A stretch of DNA of 15,841 nt from JAJDIA01 sp031555145 (GTDB lineage Bacteria > Bacteroidota > Bacteroidia > Bacteroidales > Tannerellaceae): the NCBI GenBank assembly GCA_031555145.1, contig JAVBUR010000114.1, positions 1 through 15,841 of the forward strand. The letters run 5' to 3'. The notes beneath the pieces are model-generated. The model saw only the letters and a program-made list of their open reading frames with translations. It ran no database searches and had not been told where the DNA came from. The translations under genes and the position numbers were made by a program. The stretch's first letter is position 1; every line of letters begins with the position of its first letter. Of the stretch, positions 1 through 7,100 are shown piece by piece.

Positions 1-977
1 AAGACTTGTTGGTGAATCCGAAGATCAACTTACTCGGCGTACGTAAGGTGGGTTACCTGATCCCTGTTGTGATCATCGTACTGGGTTCTATCTCCATGAT
101 GACGATCGGTTTGAACAAAGGTATCGACTTTACGGGTGGACGTAACTATATCGTTCGCTTTGATCAGGATGTGAATACGAGCGAAGTCCGCAACATGTTG
201 GACGATCAGTTGGAAGGCGCCGTAGGTGTAATCACTATCGGTACCCCCAACCAGGTACGTATCTCTACCAACTACAAGATCCAGGATTCCGATCCGTCGG
301 TCGATCAGGAAATCGAAGCTAAGATGTTTGCTGGCCTGCAATCACTGTTGCCCGGCAATCTTACACAGGAACAGTTTGTACAAAATTATATACAGAGTTC
401 TCAGAAGGTAGGACCGAGCATGGCGGAAGATATCCGTAACAGCGCTATCCTGGCTGTTATCTTCGCTATGATCTGTATGGCGTTGTATATCCTGCTTCGT
501 TTCCGTGATATAGCGTTCTCAGTGGGCACGTTTGCTTCGGTATTTGCTACTACACTTTGTATCATCGCTTGCTATACGATGCTGTGGAAGGTATTGCCGT
601 TCTCTATGGAAGTCGACCAGACGTTCATTGCGGCTATTTTGACCATCATCGGTTACTCGATCAACGATACTGTGGTTGTATTCGACCGTATCCGTGAAAC
701 GATCGGCCTCTACCCGAAACGTGATCGCTACCAGGTGATCAATGACGCGTTGAACTCTACGTTGGCTCGTACGTTCAATACTTCATTCTCTACCTTCCTG
801 GTTGTATTGATCATCTTTATCCTGGGTGGTAGCACTATCCGTAGCTTCACCTTCGCGATCCTCTTAGGGGTCGCTATCGGTACTTACTCAACCCTGTTTA
901 TCGCTACGCCGATTGCCTACGAAATCCAGAAGAGAAAGATTAACAAGAAAGCTGCTGCTGCCGTAGCCGCTAAGTAA
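1..977 (+). CDS. secDF: Protein translocase SecDF, C-terminal (SecF) part, 5'-truncated
   Basis: This is the C-terminal part of the SecD/SecF membrane subunit that uses proton-motive force to help move proteins through SecYEG. The reading frame is open to the left edge (codons from base 3), so no start is visible. About 325 residues are present. They show the SecF hallmarks: a first transmembrane helix followed by GIDFTGG, a periplasmic segment, a VGPSMAEDIR motif before the next helices, then IIGYSINDTVVVFDRIRE and several C-terminal hydrophobic helices. The end is Ala/Lys-rich. In Bacteroidetes SecD and SecF are usually one fused protein of about 1000 residues, and the absence of a SecF start codon here fits that. 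A strong terminator follows the stop. Confidence 0.93.
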   Translation, partial: DLLVNPKINLLGVRKVGYLIPVVIIVLGSISMMTIGLNKGIDFTGGRNYIVRFDQDVNTSEVRNMLDDQLEGAVGVITIGTPNQVRISTNYKIQDSDPSVDQEIEAKMFAGLQSLLPGNLTQEQFVQNYIQSSQKVGPSMAEDIRNSAILAVIFAMICMALYILLRFRDIAFSVGTFASVFATTLCIIACYTMLWKVLPFSMEVDQTFIAAILTIIGYSINDTVVVFDRIRETIGLYPKRDRYQVINDALNSTLARTFNTSFSTFLVVLIIFILGGSTIRSFTFAILLGVAIGTYSTLFIATPIAYEIQKRKINKKAAAAVAAK

Positions 978-998
978 TCCGGATCTGCTTACATAATA

Positions 999-1033
999 AC
1001 GGGGCCGACTCTTTCCTGAGCCGGCCCCGTTTA
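999..1033. terminator. Bidirectional intrinsic terminator between secDF and the SGNH esterase
   Basis: The inverted repeat ACGGGGCCG(A)CTC / GAG(C)CGGCCCCGT forms a stem of about 12 bp with a 6-nt loop. A short T-rich tail (TTTATGTT) follows on the plus strand and TATTATG on the minus strand. It lies 22 bp past the secDF stop and 48 bp past the stop of the convergent esterase gene, so it can serve both. Confidence 0.85.
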
Positions 1034-1080
1034 TGTTATGGGTATTAAGTTTCGTTGAACTTGGATGCCTGTAGTATCAT

Positions 1081-2181
1081 TTAGTCAACGGTAGTCCATC
1101 CGGTGACTTGACTGATGAAACGGGTCAGTTCGCCGGCGTTTTTGGCGTGTTGGGCTTTGGAGGGATGGTAGTCGGCACCATACCCCAACGAGCCGTCTTG
1201 CGGACTCAGATCGAAGCGATAGACGCGGGCGTCGCCTGCGGCATGAGCCTCGGTGGCAACCGTGTTCAATGCGTGTTGCACATCCTGTAATGCTTTGCCC
1301 GACAGCATGCTGCCGGTGAGCAGGATGATAGCAGCATCAGGATAGTTGGAACGTACGGTGCGGAGGAAGGTGCGGTAGCCGTTTTCCAACAGCTTGGTAT
1401 CATAGGGACGCGTACTGGTATCGTTTGTCCCCAGGTTGATACATACCACATCCGGAGTAAAACGGTTGAATTCCCAAATCTCGGTGCTGTCGTTGAACAA
1501 GGTCTGGTTATACATGGCCGGCATGCAGTTGGGACTGCCGGTCACCGGACCGCCGTAGTTCCGGTAGATACCAATGCCAGAGCGGGCAACGACCAGGTGT
1601 TGTGCATCGAACGCCCGTGCCGTGGTGGCGGCGAAGGTATAGTAATGGTTTTCTGTTTCATCCCGGAAAGGAGCTTTGGGATCGAGCGTTTCCACGCCAT
1701 ATCCGCAGGTGATGGAATTGCCGATAAACTCTATTCGGCGGGTGGGTAGGGTGGGAGCGGCAGGCAGTGTTTTCCCCTTGTCAAGGATGAAACCCCGGAA
1801 CTCAGGGCGGCGGATATAGCCTTCATTCGCCAGTATAATGCGTACTTCGTGCCGGCTATCGGTAAGTCCGTCAGCCAGCGTAACGATGGAGTCCTGCTCC
1901 AATACCGTTATCTTAAACGCTTCACCTCCGTCAATGCGTACCATAAAATAGCCGCTGTTAGGTTTCATCTTCATGGCGATGGATGTACCCTCGAAGAGGG
2001 TGCGGATCTCTACCCCGGGATAGGTAAAGCAGGGCGATTCGGGACGTGTGAAACTTACCCGCCCGATATAGGCAATATGCGGGCTGGAAGGAGAGATGAA
2101 TGTCGGCTCCTGCGCCTGGCATGTTGCGGCAATAAGTACGATGCACCACAGAGGGAGTAGTTTTTTCAATCGATTTTTCAT
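1081..2181 (-). CDS. Secreted SGNH/GDSL esterase, carbohydrate esterase family 2-like
   Basis: The 366-residue protein begins with a signal peptide (basic MKNRLKK, hydrophobic core, cleavage near residue 23). An N-terminal beta-rich domain (about 30-140) matches the jelly-roll domain of CE2 esterases. The SGNH hydrolase domain follows: block I IEFIGNSITCGYG with candidate nucleophile Ser156, block III GTND at 251-254, and block V DYHP with Asp337 and catalytic His339. CE2 enzymes remove acetyl groups from plant polysaccharides or oligosaccharides. Family assignment rests on the two-domain order and the GNSITCGYG signature. The exact substrate cannot be read from the sequence. No susC/susD or glycosidase gene is nearby, so this is not an obvious polysaccharide-utilization locus. 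It is divergent from dusB. Confidence 0.85.
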   Translation of the reverse strand: MKNRLKKLLPLWCIVLIAATCQAQEPTFISPSSPHIAYIGRVSFTRPESPCFTYPGVEIRTLFEGTSIAMKMKPNSGYFMVRIDGGEAFKITVLEQDSIVTLADGLTDSRHEVRIILANEGYIRRPEFRGFILDKGKTLPAAPTLPTRRIEFIGNSITCGYGVETLDPKAPFRDETENHYYTFAATTARAFDAQHLVVARSGIGIYRNYGGPVTGSPNCMPAMYNQTLFNDSTEIWEFNRFTPDVVCINLGTNDTSTRPYDTKLLENGYRTFLRTVRSNYPDAAIILLTGSMLSGKALQDVQHALNTVATEAHAAGDARVYRFDLSPQDGSLGYGADYHPSKAQHAKNAGELTRFISQVTGWTTVD

Positions 2182-2198
2182 GTGTCGTTTTTTCTTTG

Positions 2199-2230
2199 TT
2201 GAGCAAAGATAGCTTTTTGCCTTATCTTTG
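2199..2230 (+). promoter_or_regulatory. Promoter of dusB
   Basis: A perfect Bacteroidetes -7 box TATCTTTG lies at 2223-2230, with a TTG at 2199-2201 separated by 21 nt as the -33 element. The expected start is near 2235, about 20 nt before the dusB ATG. Confidence 0.65.
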
Positions 2231-2238
2231 TATCCAAA
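2204..2238 (-). promoter_or_regulatory. Promoter of the SGNH esterase, divergent from and overlapping the dusB promoter
   Basis: On the minus strand TATCTTTG occupies 2211-2204, with a TTTG at 2238-2235 (spacing 23 nt, slightly long). The two divergent promoters share the same 40 bp, so their occupancy could be mutually exclusive. Confidence 0.55.
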
Positions 2239-2256
2239 TAAGATGTAGAATACCTC

Positions 2257-3255
2257 ATGAAGATAGGAACCATTGACTTGGGCGAACGCCCTGTCTTTTT
2301 AGCACCGATGGAGGATGTGACGGATATTGCCTTCCGGTTGATGTGCAAACAGTTCGGAGCAGATATGGTCTATACCGAATTCGTCTCCAGCGACGCCTTG
2401 ATCCGGCATGTCAATAAAACGGCACAGAAACTGACTGTGGCGGAAGAAGAACGTCCCGTCGCTATCCAGATCTACGGTCGTGATCCCGAAGCGATGGCCG
2501 AAGCTGCCCGCATGTGTGAAGAGGCCCGCCCGGATATCCTGGATATCAACTTCGGATGTCCCGTCAAGAAAGTGGCCGGCAAGGGCGCCGGCGCTGGCAT
2601 GCTGCGTAATATCCCGTTAATGTTGGAGATTACACGGGCGGTGGTGGCCGCTGTTCGTATCCCGGTGACAGTCAAGACACGTCTTGGCTGGGATGCCGAG
2701 TCGAAGATCATTGTCGATTTGGCTGAGCAACTGCAGGACTGCGGTATTGCCGCCCTGTCTATCCATGGTCGCACCCGTGCCCAGATGTACACCGGACAGG
2801 CCGACTGGACGCTGATCGGCGATGTGAAGAACAATCCCCGCATGCACATTCCTATTATCGGGAATGGCGATATTACTTCTGCCGAAGCCTGCGCGGAGCA
2901 TTTCGACCGTTATGGCGTGGATGGCGTGATGATCGGACGCGGCAGTATCGGCCGTCCGTGGATCTTCCGCGAAGTAAAGCATTACCTGGAAACCGGTCGT
3001 TTGCCTGAACCTGAATCATTCGACTGGTACCTTGGCATCCTGAAGAGGCAGGTGCTTGAAAGTGTCGAGCGGCTGGATGAACGCCGGGGGATACTCCATA
3101 TCCGTCGCCACCTGGCAGCTACGCCCCTTTTTAAAGGCTTCCCTGACTTTAAACAAACCCGTGTTGCCATGTTGCGGGCAGAAACTATTACGGAGCTTTT
3201 TGCCATGCTGGATCAGATTACCGAACGTTATCCGGTGGAAACGGGTATGAGTTGA
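2257..3255 (+). CDS. dusB: tRNA-dihydrouridine synthase, DusB family
   Basis: This FMN enzyme reduces specific uridines in tRNA to dihydrouridine using NAD(P)H. The 332-residue length is normal for the family. The N-terminal TIM barrel begins LAPMEDVTDIAFR, the typical FMN-binding start. The active-site signature DINFGCPVKKV carries the proton-donating Cys101. Further family motifs are HGRTR at 170-174, IGNGDI at 201-206 and GVMIGRGSIGRPW at about 223-235. The C-terminal helical domain, which binds tRNA, includes the conserved HLxxxxxG-like region near the end. The ATG at 2257 is the first in frame after a clear promoter. The DusB class is preferred because of the overall length and the RxxxG/GRPWIF region, but Dus subclasses are hard to separate by eye. 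Confidence 0.92.
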   Translation: MKIGTIDLGERPVFLAPMEDVTDIAFRLMCKQFGADMVYTEFVSSDALIRHVNKTAQKLTVAEEERPVAIQIYGRDPEAMAEAARMCEEARPDILDINFGCPVKKVAGKGAGAGMLRNIPLMLEITRAVVAAVRIPVTVKTRLGWDAESKIIVDLAEQLQDCGIAALSIHGRTRAQMYTGQADWTLIGDVKNNPRMHIPIIGNGDITSAEACAEHFDRYGVDGVMIGRGSIGRPWIFREVKHYLETGRLPEPESFDWYLGILKRQVLESVERLDERRGILHIRRHLAATPLFKGFPDFKQTRVAMLRAETITELFAMLDQITERYPVETGMS

Positions 3256-3312
3256 TCTATGTCAAAATGAATTGTTAAATATACACCCACAGGGTAAAAA
3301 GTATACTTAATC

Positions 3313-3343
3313 TGTTTACAGTGAGAAAAATCGGCTATCTTTG
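3313..3343 (+). promoter_or_regulatory. Promoter upstream of a candidate small RNA or leader
   Basis: A perfect -7 box TATCTTTG lies at 3336-3343. Upstream, TGTTTA at 3313-3318 is only a weak -33 match (17-18 nt). It does not directly precede an ORF: the next feature is a terminator about 95 nt downstream. Confidence 0.5.
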
Positions 3344-3349
3344 CGATGA

Positions 3350-3467
3350 GTTTTTTTCATAGTATTTTAGATCTAAGGTTAACAAGCCTTTGTTAAGAAG
3401 AAGTCGGGAGATTCCTTCTCAGCAAAGCAAAACATGCCGGTAGAATGACTATTCTACCGGTTTTTTT
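3350..3467 (+). ncRNA. Candidate small RNA or attenuator leader
   Basis: A transcript from the 3336-3343 promoter would start near 3350 and end at the T tract at 3467, about 118 nt, with no convincing ORF. Visible structures are a 10-bp palindrome TTAGATCTAA (3367-3376), a perfect 7-bp hairpin TTAACAA/TTGTTAA (3379-3385 with 3390-3396), a possible competing rod pairing CTTTG and AGAAG with CTTCT and CAAAG further on, and the terminator. It could be an independent RNA or the leader of the GIN gene starting at 3572. No second promoter for that gene is evident. Confidence 0.4.
3437..3467 (+). terminator. Strong intrinsic terminator
   Basis: A perfect 10-bp stem CCGGTAGAAT/ATTCTACCGG with a GACT loop is followed directly by seven T residues. 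It lies 180 bp beyond dusB and 105 bp before the first GIN gene, so it ends either dusB read-through or the candidate small RNA. Confidence 0.85.
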
Positions 3468-3571
3468 ATGGATAAATGAAAAATTATGCCTGTCGGATGC
3501 AACCCTATTCCTATACTGTTCGTCTTATTAAATATACGCATGTATACTCACACACAAAATCAAATAGCGAA

Positions 3572-4399
3572 ATGAAAGCAAATGTAATTCTTGCAGCCAT
3601 GGTAATGCTGGCCTGTTCCTTCGGAATCCAGGCCGCTGAAAAAATGAAAGGAAGTGGGAAAGTAGTGACCCGTACGATTGAGGTGTCCGAATACGACGTC
3701 GTCGATGTCCGGGTAAGCATGAACGGCAACTTCTTCAGCCTCTTGGGAACAAAGAAAGCCGCTCCGGTATTCAATTACACACAAAGTAGCGGAAAAGCCG
3801 CTTTGCAAATCACATTGGACGATAACTTGTTCGCCGCCTTGCTGATCACTTCTACAGGCGGAGAATTGAAGATCCGGGCGAAAGATAAAATACAGATCGA
3901 ACCCTCGCAGTTTATCATTAACGGGAATTCGAAGCAATTGCGTGGTATCCATGTTTCCGGTAGTCTCGACTTCGTGTTGCAGAGTGCCCTGGAGAGCGAT
4001 AAGCTGCAGATTGGTGCATCTGGTTCCAGCGACGTGATCATGAAGCACCCTATGCGCATCGGTAAATGTGATGTTGGCTTCAGCGGATCATCCGACTGGA
4101 CAGCCGATAACCTGACCTGCGATCAACTGACGCTGAGTTTTTCCGGATCATCCGACGCCAACCTGGCCGGACGTGCCGACAAGGTTGTGTACAATGTAAG
4201 TGGTAGCAGCGATGTGAGAGGATACGACTTTGTCATAGCGAATCTGGAATGTAACGTCAGTGGGAGCAGCGATATCCAGGCCAATGTGACGACGACCCTT
4301 AAGGCCTCTGTCAGCGGCGGCAGCGATGTCTATTACAAAGGAAACCCGACGGAAAAGAACTCTGTTTCGGGCGGAGGCAGCATCAAACGCGTGAACTAA
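3572..4399 (+). CDS. Secreted DUF2807 (head GIN domain) protein, SGSSD-type
   Basis: The 275-residue protein has a signal peptide (MKANVILAAMVMLACSFGIQA). The conserved DUF2807 entry (KGSGKVVTRTIEV...YDVV) and an ITLDDNLF block follow, then a C-terminal ladder of short beta-rungs. Each rung carries S-G-x-x-D: SGSLD at 129, SGSSD at 150, 171, 191, 210 and 230, SGGSD at 248, and SGGGS at 266. The spacing is 18-21 residues, as expected for one turn of a parallel beta-helix. The family (PF10988) is called putative auto-transporter adhesin head, but its biochemical role is not established. An in-frame ATG at 3476 exists, but the signal peptide starts at 3572, so 3572 was chosen. Its own terminator follows, so it appears monocistronic. 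Asp residues aligned on successive turns could form an acidic ladder. Confidence 0.85.
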   Translation: MKANVILAAMVMLACSFGIQAAEKMKGSGKVVTRTIEVSEYDVVDVRVSMNGNFFSLLGTKKAAPVFNYTQSSGKAALQITLDDNLFAALLITSTGGELKIRAKDKIQIEPSQFIINGNSKQLRGIHVSGSLDFVLQSALESDKLQIGASGSSDVIMKHPMRIGKCDVGFSGSSDWTADNLTCDQLTLSFSGSSDANLAGRADKVVYNVSGSSDVRGYDFVIANLECNVSGSSDIQANVTTTLKASVSGGSDVYYKGNPTEKNSVSGGGSIKRVN

Positions 4400-4423
4400 T
4401 AGCGAACTCCTATATATAGTGTG

Positions 4424-4467
4424 AAGGCCGGTATCCGTGCGCAAGCAGGGGTATTGGCCTTTTGTTT
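4424..4467 (+). terminator. Intrinsic terminator after the first GIN gene
   Basis: The arms 4424-4436 and 4449-4461 pair over 13 positions (AAGGCC/GGCCTT plus inner pairs with three G-T wobbles), enclosing a 12-nt loop and followed by TTTGTTT. This separates the first GIN gene from the following three. Confidence 0.75.
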
Positions 4468-4534
4468 ATCTTATTCAGTTCGTTAATTATATCTAATTTA
4501 TGGTACTATGTCATGCAAGGTATTCCATAATAGC

Positions 4535-4542
4535 TATATTTG
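4535..4542 (+). promoter_or_regulatory. Promoter -7 box of the three-gene GIN operon
   Basis: TATATTTG at 4535-4542 matches TAnnTTTG. There is no good TTTG at the expected -33 position (TCATG near 4511-4515), which may mean that an activator is needed. The predicted start is near 4548, giving a 5' leader of about 63 nt. Confidence 0.55.
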
Positions 4543-4547
4543 CAGAA

Positions 4548-4563
4548 ACTGTTCATGGACAGT
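4548..4563 (+). promoter_or_regulatory. Near-perfect palindrome at the predicted transcription start of the GIN operon
   Basis: ACTGTTCATGGACAGT is a 16-bp inverted repeat with one non-matching base pair class (7 of 8 half-site positions agree). It begins 5 bp after the -7 box, so it could be an operator or a small 5'-end hairpin. Confidence 0.3.
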
Positions 4564-4610
4564 GTAACCATTTGCTTACTTGATTCGTCTAATTAATACA
4601 TCATATCCAA

Positions 4611-5399
4611 ATGAAACAACGAGGCTTGATATTTACCCTTCTATTGGCTGTTATTACTGGCACGGCCCTGGCGGCAGATCCCGTGAAGGGAGATGGTAAT
4701 CCGGTGACAAAAACAATCGAGGTGACCGACTATAATGCGATCCATATCAACGGCATCATGCAGTTCGAGTATGAACAGACAGACTATCCCAATGGGCTCG
4801 TCGAAATAACACTCGATGAAAACCTGTTTACATATTTGTATACGGAAGTCAAAGACCGTGTGCTCTCTATTAAGTTCCGTGATGTAAAGGTCGACCAGGT
4901 CACCCGCTTTGTGGTGAGGGCCAATGCCAAGTGGTTGAAGCTGGCCCGGGTGGAAGGTAATGCCAACTTCATTACGCAAACGCCCCTTACCGGCGACGAA
5001 TTGGAGATTCGTGCCAATGCCAACAGCCTTGTCCAACTCAAAGAACCGGTCAATGCCGGCTCACTGCGGCTGAAAATAAACGGTAGCGCCAACCTGGTGG
5101 CCGAGCATGTGGAAGCCAGTAAGCTTGAATGCGACCTGGACGGCTCCGGTTCAGTCAACCTGAAAGAGGGAAAGGCCTCCAGCGGACTCTATAGTATTGT
5201 GGGAGGATCAGACCTGCATGCCTATGGCGTGGAAGTGGATGAACTCAACTGCCGGATGACCGGTAGCGGAATGGCAGAGATACGCGCCGTATCCAAACTC
5301 AAAGCCTCCATTATGGGCAAAGGGAATATCCGCTACAAAGGATCGCCCGAAGTGCAACAGTCTATTATAGGTAAAGGAAAAATAGAAAATACCAACTGA
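4611..5399 (+). CDS. Secreted DUF2807 (head GIN domain) protein, mixed rung type
   Basis: The 262-residue protein has a signal peptide (MKQRGLIFTLLLAVITGTALA), the family entry KGDGNPVTKTIEVTDYNAI, and an EITLDENLF block at 65-73. About eight beta-rungs follow, spaced 18-20 residues. Unlike its neighbours its rung motifs are heterogeneous: GNAN near 116, ANAN near 135, NGSA near 157, DGSG near 177, GGSD near 198, TGSG near 217, and GKGN and GKGK in the last two turns. It keeps the YKGSP element before the last turn that is also in the first and fourth copies. It is the first gene of a three-gene operon and its stop is separated by one base from the next ATG. The role is unknown beyond a secreted beta-helix protein. 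Confidence 0.84.
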   Translation: MKQRGLIFTLLLAVITGTALAADPVKGDGNPVTKTIEVTDYNAIHINGIMQFEYEQTDYPNGLVEITLDENLFTYLYTEVKDRVLSIKFRDVKVDQVTRFVVRANAKWLKLARVEGNANFITQTPLTGDELEIRANANSLVQLKEPVNAGSLRLKINGSANLVAEHVEASKLECDLDGSGSVNLKEGKASSGLYSIVGGSDLHAYGVEVDELNCRMTGSGMAEIRAVSKLKASIMGKGNIRYKGSPEVQQSIIGKGKIENTN

Positions 5400-5400
5400 T

Positions 5401-6183
5401 ATGAAAACAAGATTAGTATGGCTGACCCTTTTGCTTGCATTAGGCATCACCACCGGCTATGCCAACGACCGGATCAAAGGCAACGGAATCATTGTGACGC
5501 GTACCATCCCGGTGGATAATTTCAACGATCTCCATCTGGGAAATGGTATCGAGAGCAGCATGAAGAACATGGGAATGAGTTTTTTCAACCGGAGCAAGAA
5601 GAGTCAGCCCTCTTTCCATTATACGCAGACAACGGGACAATCGAGCCTGGAGATCACGATGGACGAGAACCTCTTTGCCTGGTTAGAGATCGACCAGAAA
5701 GGCGGAACACTCAATATACAGTCGCGCGAACGGGATACCCAGATCGTACCCACTCAGCTGACGATCCGTGCCCAGTCGTCGGGTCTGAGTAATGTAGAGA
5801 TCAGCGGATGCATGAACTTTATTTCCGAATCGCCGCTGAAATCCGAAAGCCTGCGCATTTGTATCTCCGGGGTAGGGGATATCCGTTTGGATAACCTGAC
5901 GGGCGGCGCATTGTCGTGCGACGTATCCGGGGTAGGCAACGCTTACCTGACCGGCCAGGTCGAAACCGGCTCCTTCCATGTCTCAGGTGTCGGGAAGATA
6001 TTTGCCTATGATTGCCCGGTAAAGGATCTGACCTGTGATGTGAGCGGTGTGGGAACGATGGAGGTCAATGCCACCAACCAGCTGTCGGCACAAACATCCG
6101 GCATCGGGAGTATCCGTTATCAGGGAGCGGCCAATGTCAGTTCGTCGACCTCCGGTATCGGCCGTATCAAACGGGCAAACTAA
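5401..6183 (+). CDS. Secreted DUF2807 (head GIN domain) protein, SGVG-type
   Basis: The 260-residue protein has a signal peptide (MKTRLVWLTLLLALGITTGYA), entry KGNGIIVTRTIPV, a poorly conserved Met/Ser-rich stretch (about 50-70) and an EITMDENLF block. The rungs are SGCM at 135, SGVG at 156, 176, 195 and 215, then SGIG at 233 and 251, with 18-21 residue spacing. The motif ladder is uniform and different from the other copies. The ATG lies one base after the preceding stop, so translation is probably coupled. The next gene follows after 32 bp. In most turns the SGxxD Asp of the first copy is replaced by a small or polar residue. The function is unknown and adhesin is only the family label. Confidence 0.84.
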   Translation: MKTRLVWLTLLLALGITTGYANDRIKGNGIIVTRTIPVDNFNDLHLGNGIESSMKNMGMSFFNRSKKSQPSFHYTQTTGQSSLEITMDENLFAWLEIDQKGGTLNIQSRERDTQIVPTQLTIRAQSSGLSNVEISGCMNFISESPLKSESLRICISGVGDIRLDNLTGGALSCDVSGVGNAYLTGQVETGSFHVSGVGKIFAYDCPVKDLTCDVSGVGTMEVNATNQLSAQTSGIGSIRYQGAANVSSSTSGIGRIKRAN

Positions 6184-6215
6184 TTCGAACTAAATTATAA
6201 ATACATAGTGATAGT

Positions 6216-7022
6216 ATGAAAACGAGCACTTCCCTATTGTTGGTTGCCAGCCTGTTGTTTCTGGCTACCGGCTGTTTCCCCTTCCATAAGGTGCATGGCG
6301 ACGGTAATGTTGTTACGCAAACCATCTCCATCACGGATTATGATGAGATCACTACCGAAGGATCCATGACGATCCATTATACCCAGTCGGCCGAAACGCC
6401 ATTTCTGGAAATCACTACCGACCAGAATATCTACGATATGTATGAGTTCCGGGTAACCGATGGCCACAAACTGCTTATCCGTCCGAAGGAAGAGTTCCGC
6501 CGCCATACCAGTTTTCGTCCGACCACATTTGTTGTCAATACCCATTCCACCACCTTGAAGGAAGCCGGTATTGCCGGTGATTCGGAGTTCCATGTCGAGA
6601 GTACGCTGACTACCGAAGCGTTGAAAGTCAACCTCGCCGGCAGTGGCATTATTGCCCTGCAAGACACCGTACGCGCCGGAAAGGTCAAGACCAATATAGC
6701 CGGTAGCGGTACCGCCCGCGTGACCTATGTGGCCTGTGACACATTCAAAGGAGAGATCGCCGGATCGGGCGAGATCTTTGTCGCCGGAACAGCGAATGAG
6801 GCCTCCTTCTCCATTGCCGGTAGTGGCGATGTCCACGGCTTTGACTTGGTAGTCGCCAACCTGAAAGGTGAGATTGCCGGTAGCGGTACTATCGAAATCC
6901 ATGCAACCAACGACATCAATGTAAAAGGTGCCGGCAGCGGTAATATTTACTACAAAGGTTCCCCGAAGAACGTCAACAGCTCCATTGCCGGTTCCGGCAA
7001 AGTCAAGGCGGTGGAGGAGTAA
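6216..7022 (+). CDS. DUF2807 (head GIN domain) lipoprotein, AGSG-type
   Basis: The 268-residue protein starts with a lipoprotein signal: hydrophobic core ending LATGC, with Cys20 as the lipidated residue. The first three copies instead have signal peptidase I-type signals. No acidic residues follow the Cys (next residues FPFH), so the known Bacteroidetes surface-export signal is not evident and the protein may face the periplasm. The GIN entry HGDGNVVTQTISITDYDEI is followed by a rung ladder of AGSG at 141, 162, 182, 201, 221, 239 and 258. These spacings are almost the same as in the first copy. YYKGSP precedes the last rung. It is the last gene of the operon and could anchor the secreted partners; that is inference. 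Confidence 0.85.
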   Translation: MKTSTSLLLVASLLFLATGCFPFHKVHGDGNVVTQTISITDYDEITTEGSMTIHYTQSAETPFLEITTDQNIYDMYEFRVTDGHKLLIRPKEEFRRHTSFRPTTFVVNTHSTTLKEAGIAGDSEFHVESTLTTEALKVNLAGSGIIALQDTVRAGKVKTNIAGSGTARVTYVACDTFKGEIAGSGEIFVAGTANEASFSIAGSGDVHGFDLVVANLKGEIAGSGTIEIHATNDINVKGAGSGNIYYKGSPKNVNSSIAGSGKVKAVEE

Positions 7023-7050
7023 GGGAATTGTTTACTATACATAAACCGAT

Positions 7051-7100
7051 CCGGTCCGGTCTCAGAAAGCTATTTCCTGGGGGACGGACCGGTGGCTTTT
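7051..7100. terminator. Possible shared terminator between the GIN operon and the short AraC regulator
   Basis: A perfect 8-bp inverted repeat CCGGTCCG/CGGACCGG (7051-7058 with 7085-7092) lies between the convergent genes, and the plus strand continues with TGGCTTTT. The loop is long (26 nt) and the right arm lies inside the 3' end of the regulator gene, so this is less certain than the other terminators. Confidence 0.45.

Noticed and set aside
1081..2181. Polysaccharide-utilization locus around the CE2-like esterase
   Set aside because: No SusC/SusD pair, glycosidase or dedicated sensor adjoins it; the neighbours are secDF and dusB.
3280..3305. TATAC/GTATA hairpin with inner ACCC/GGGT after dusB as the dusB terminator
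   Set aside because: The stem is interrupted by a long one-sided bulge and has no T tract; the terminator at 3437-3467 is far stronger.
3476..3571. N-terminal extension of the first GIN protein from the ATG at 3476
   Set aside because: It would add 32 residues of no family resemblance in front of a good signal peptide, and it starts only 9 bases after the terminator T tract.
6234..6902. 222-codon frame on the minus strand inside the fourth GIN gene, and similar frames opposite the other copies
   Set aside because: These mirror the repeated rung codons of the GIN genes and have no start context or recognisable domain.
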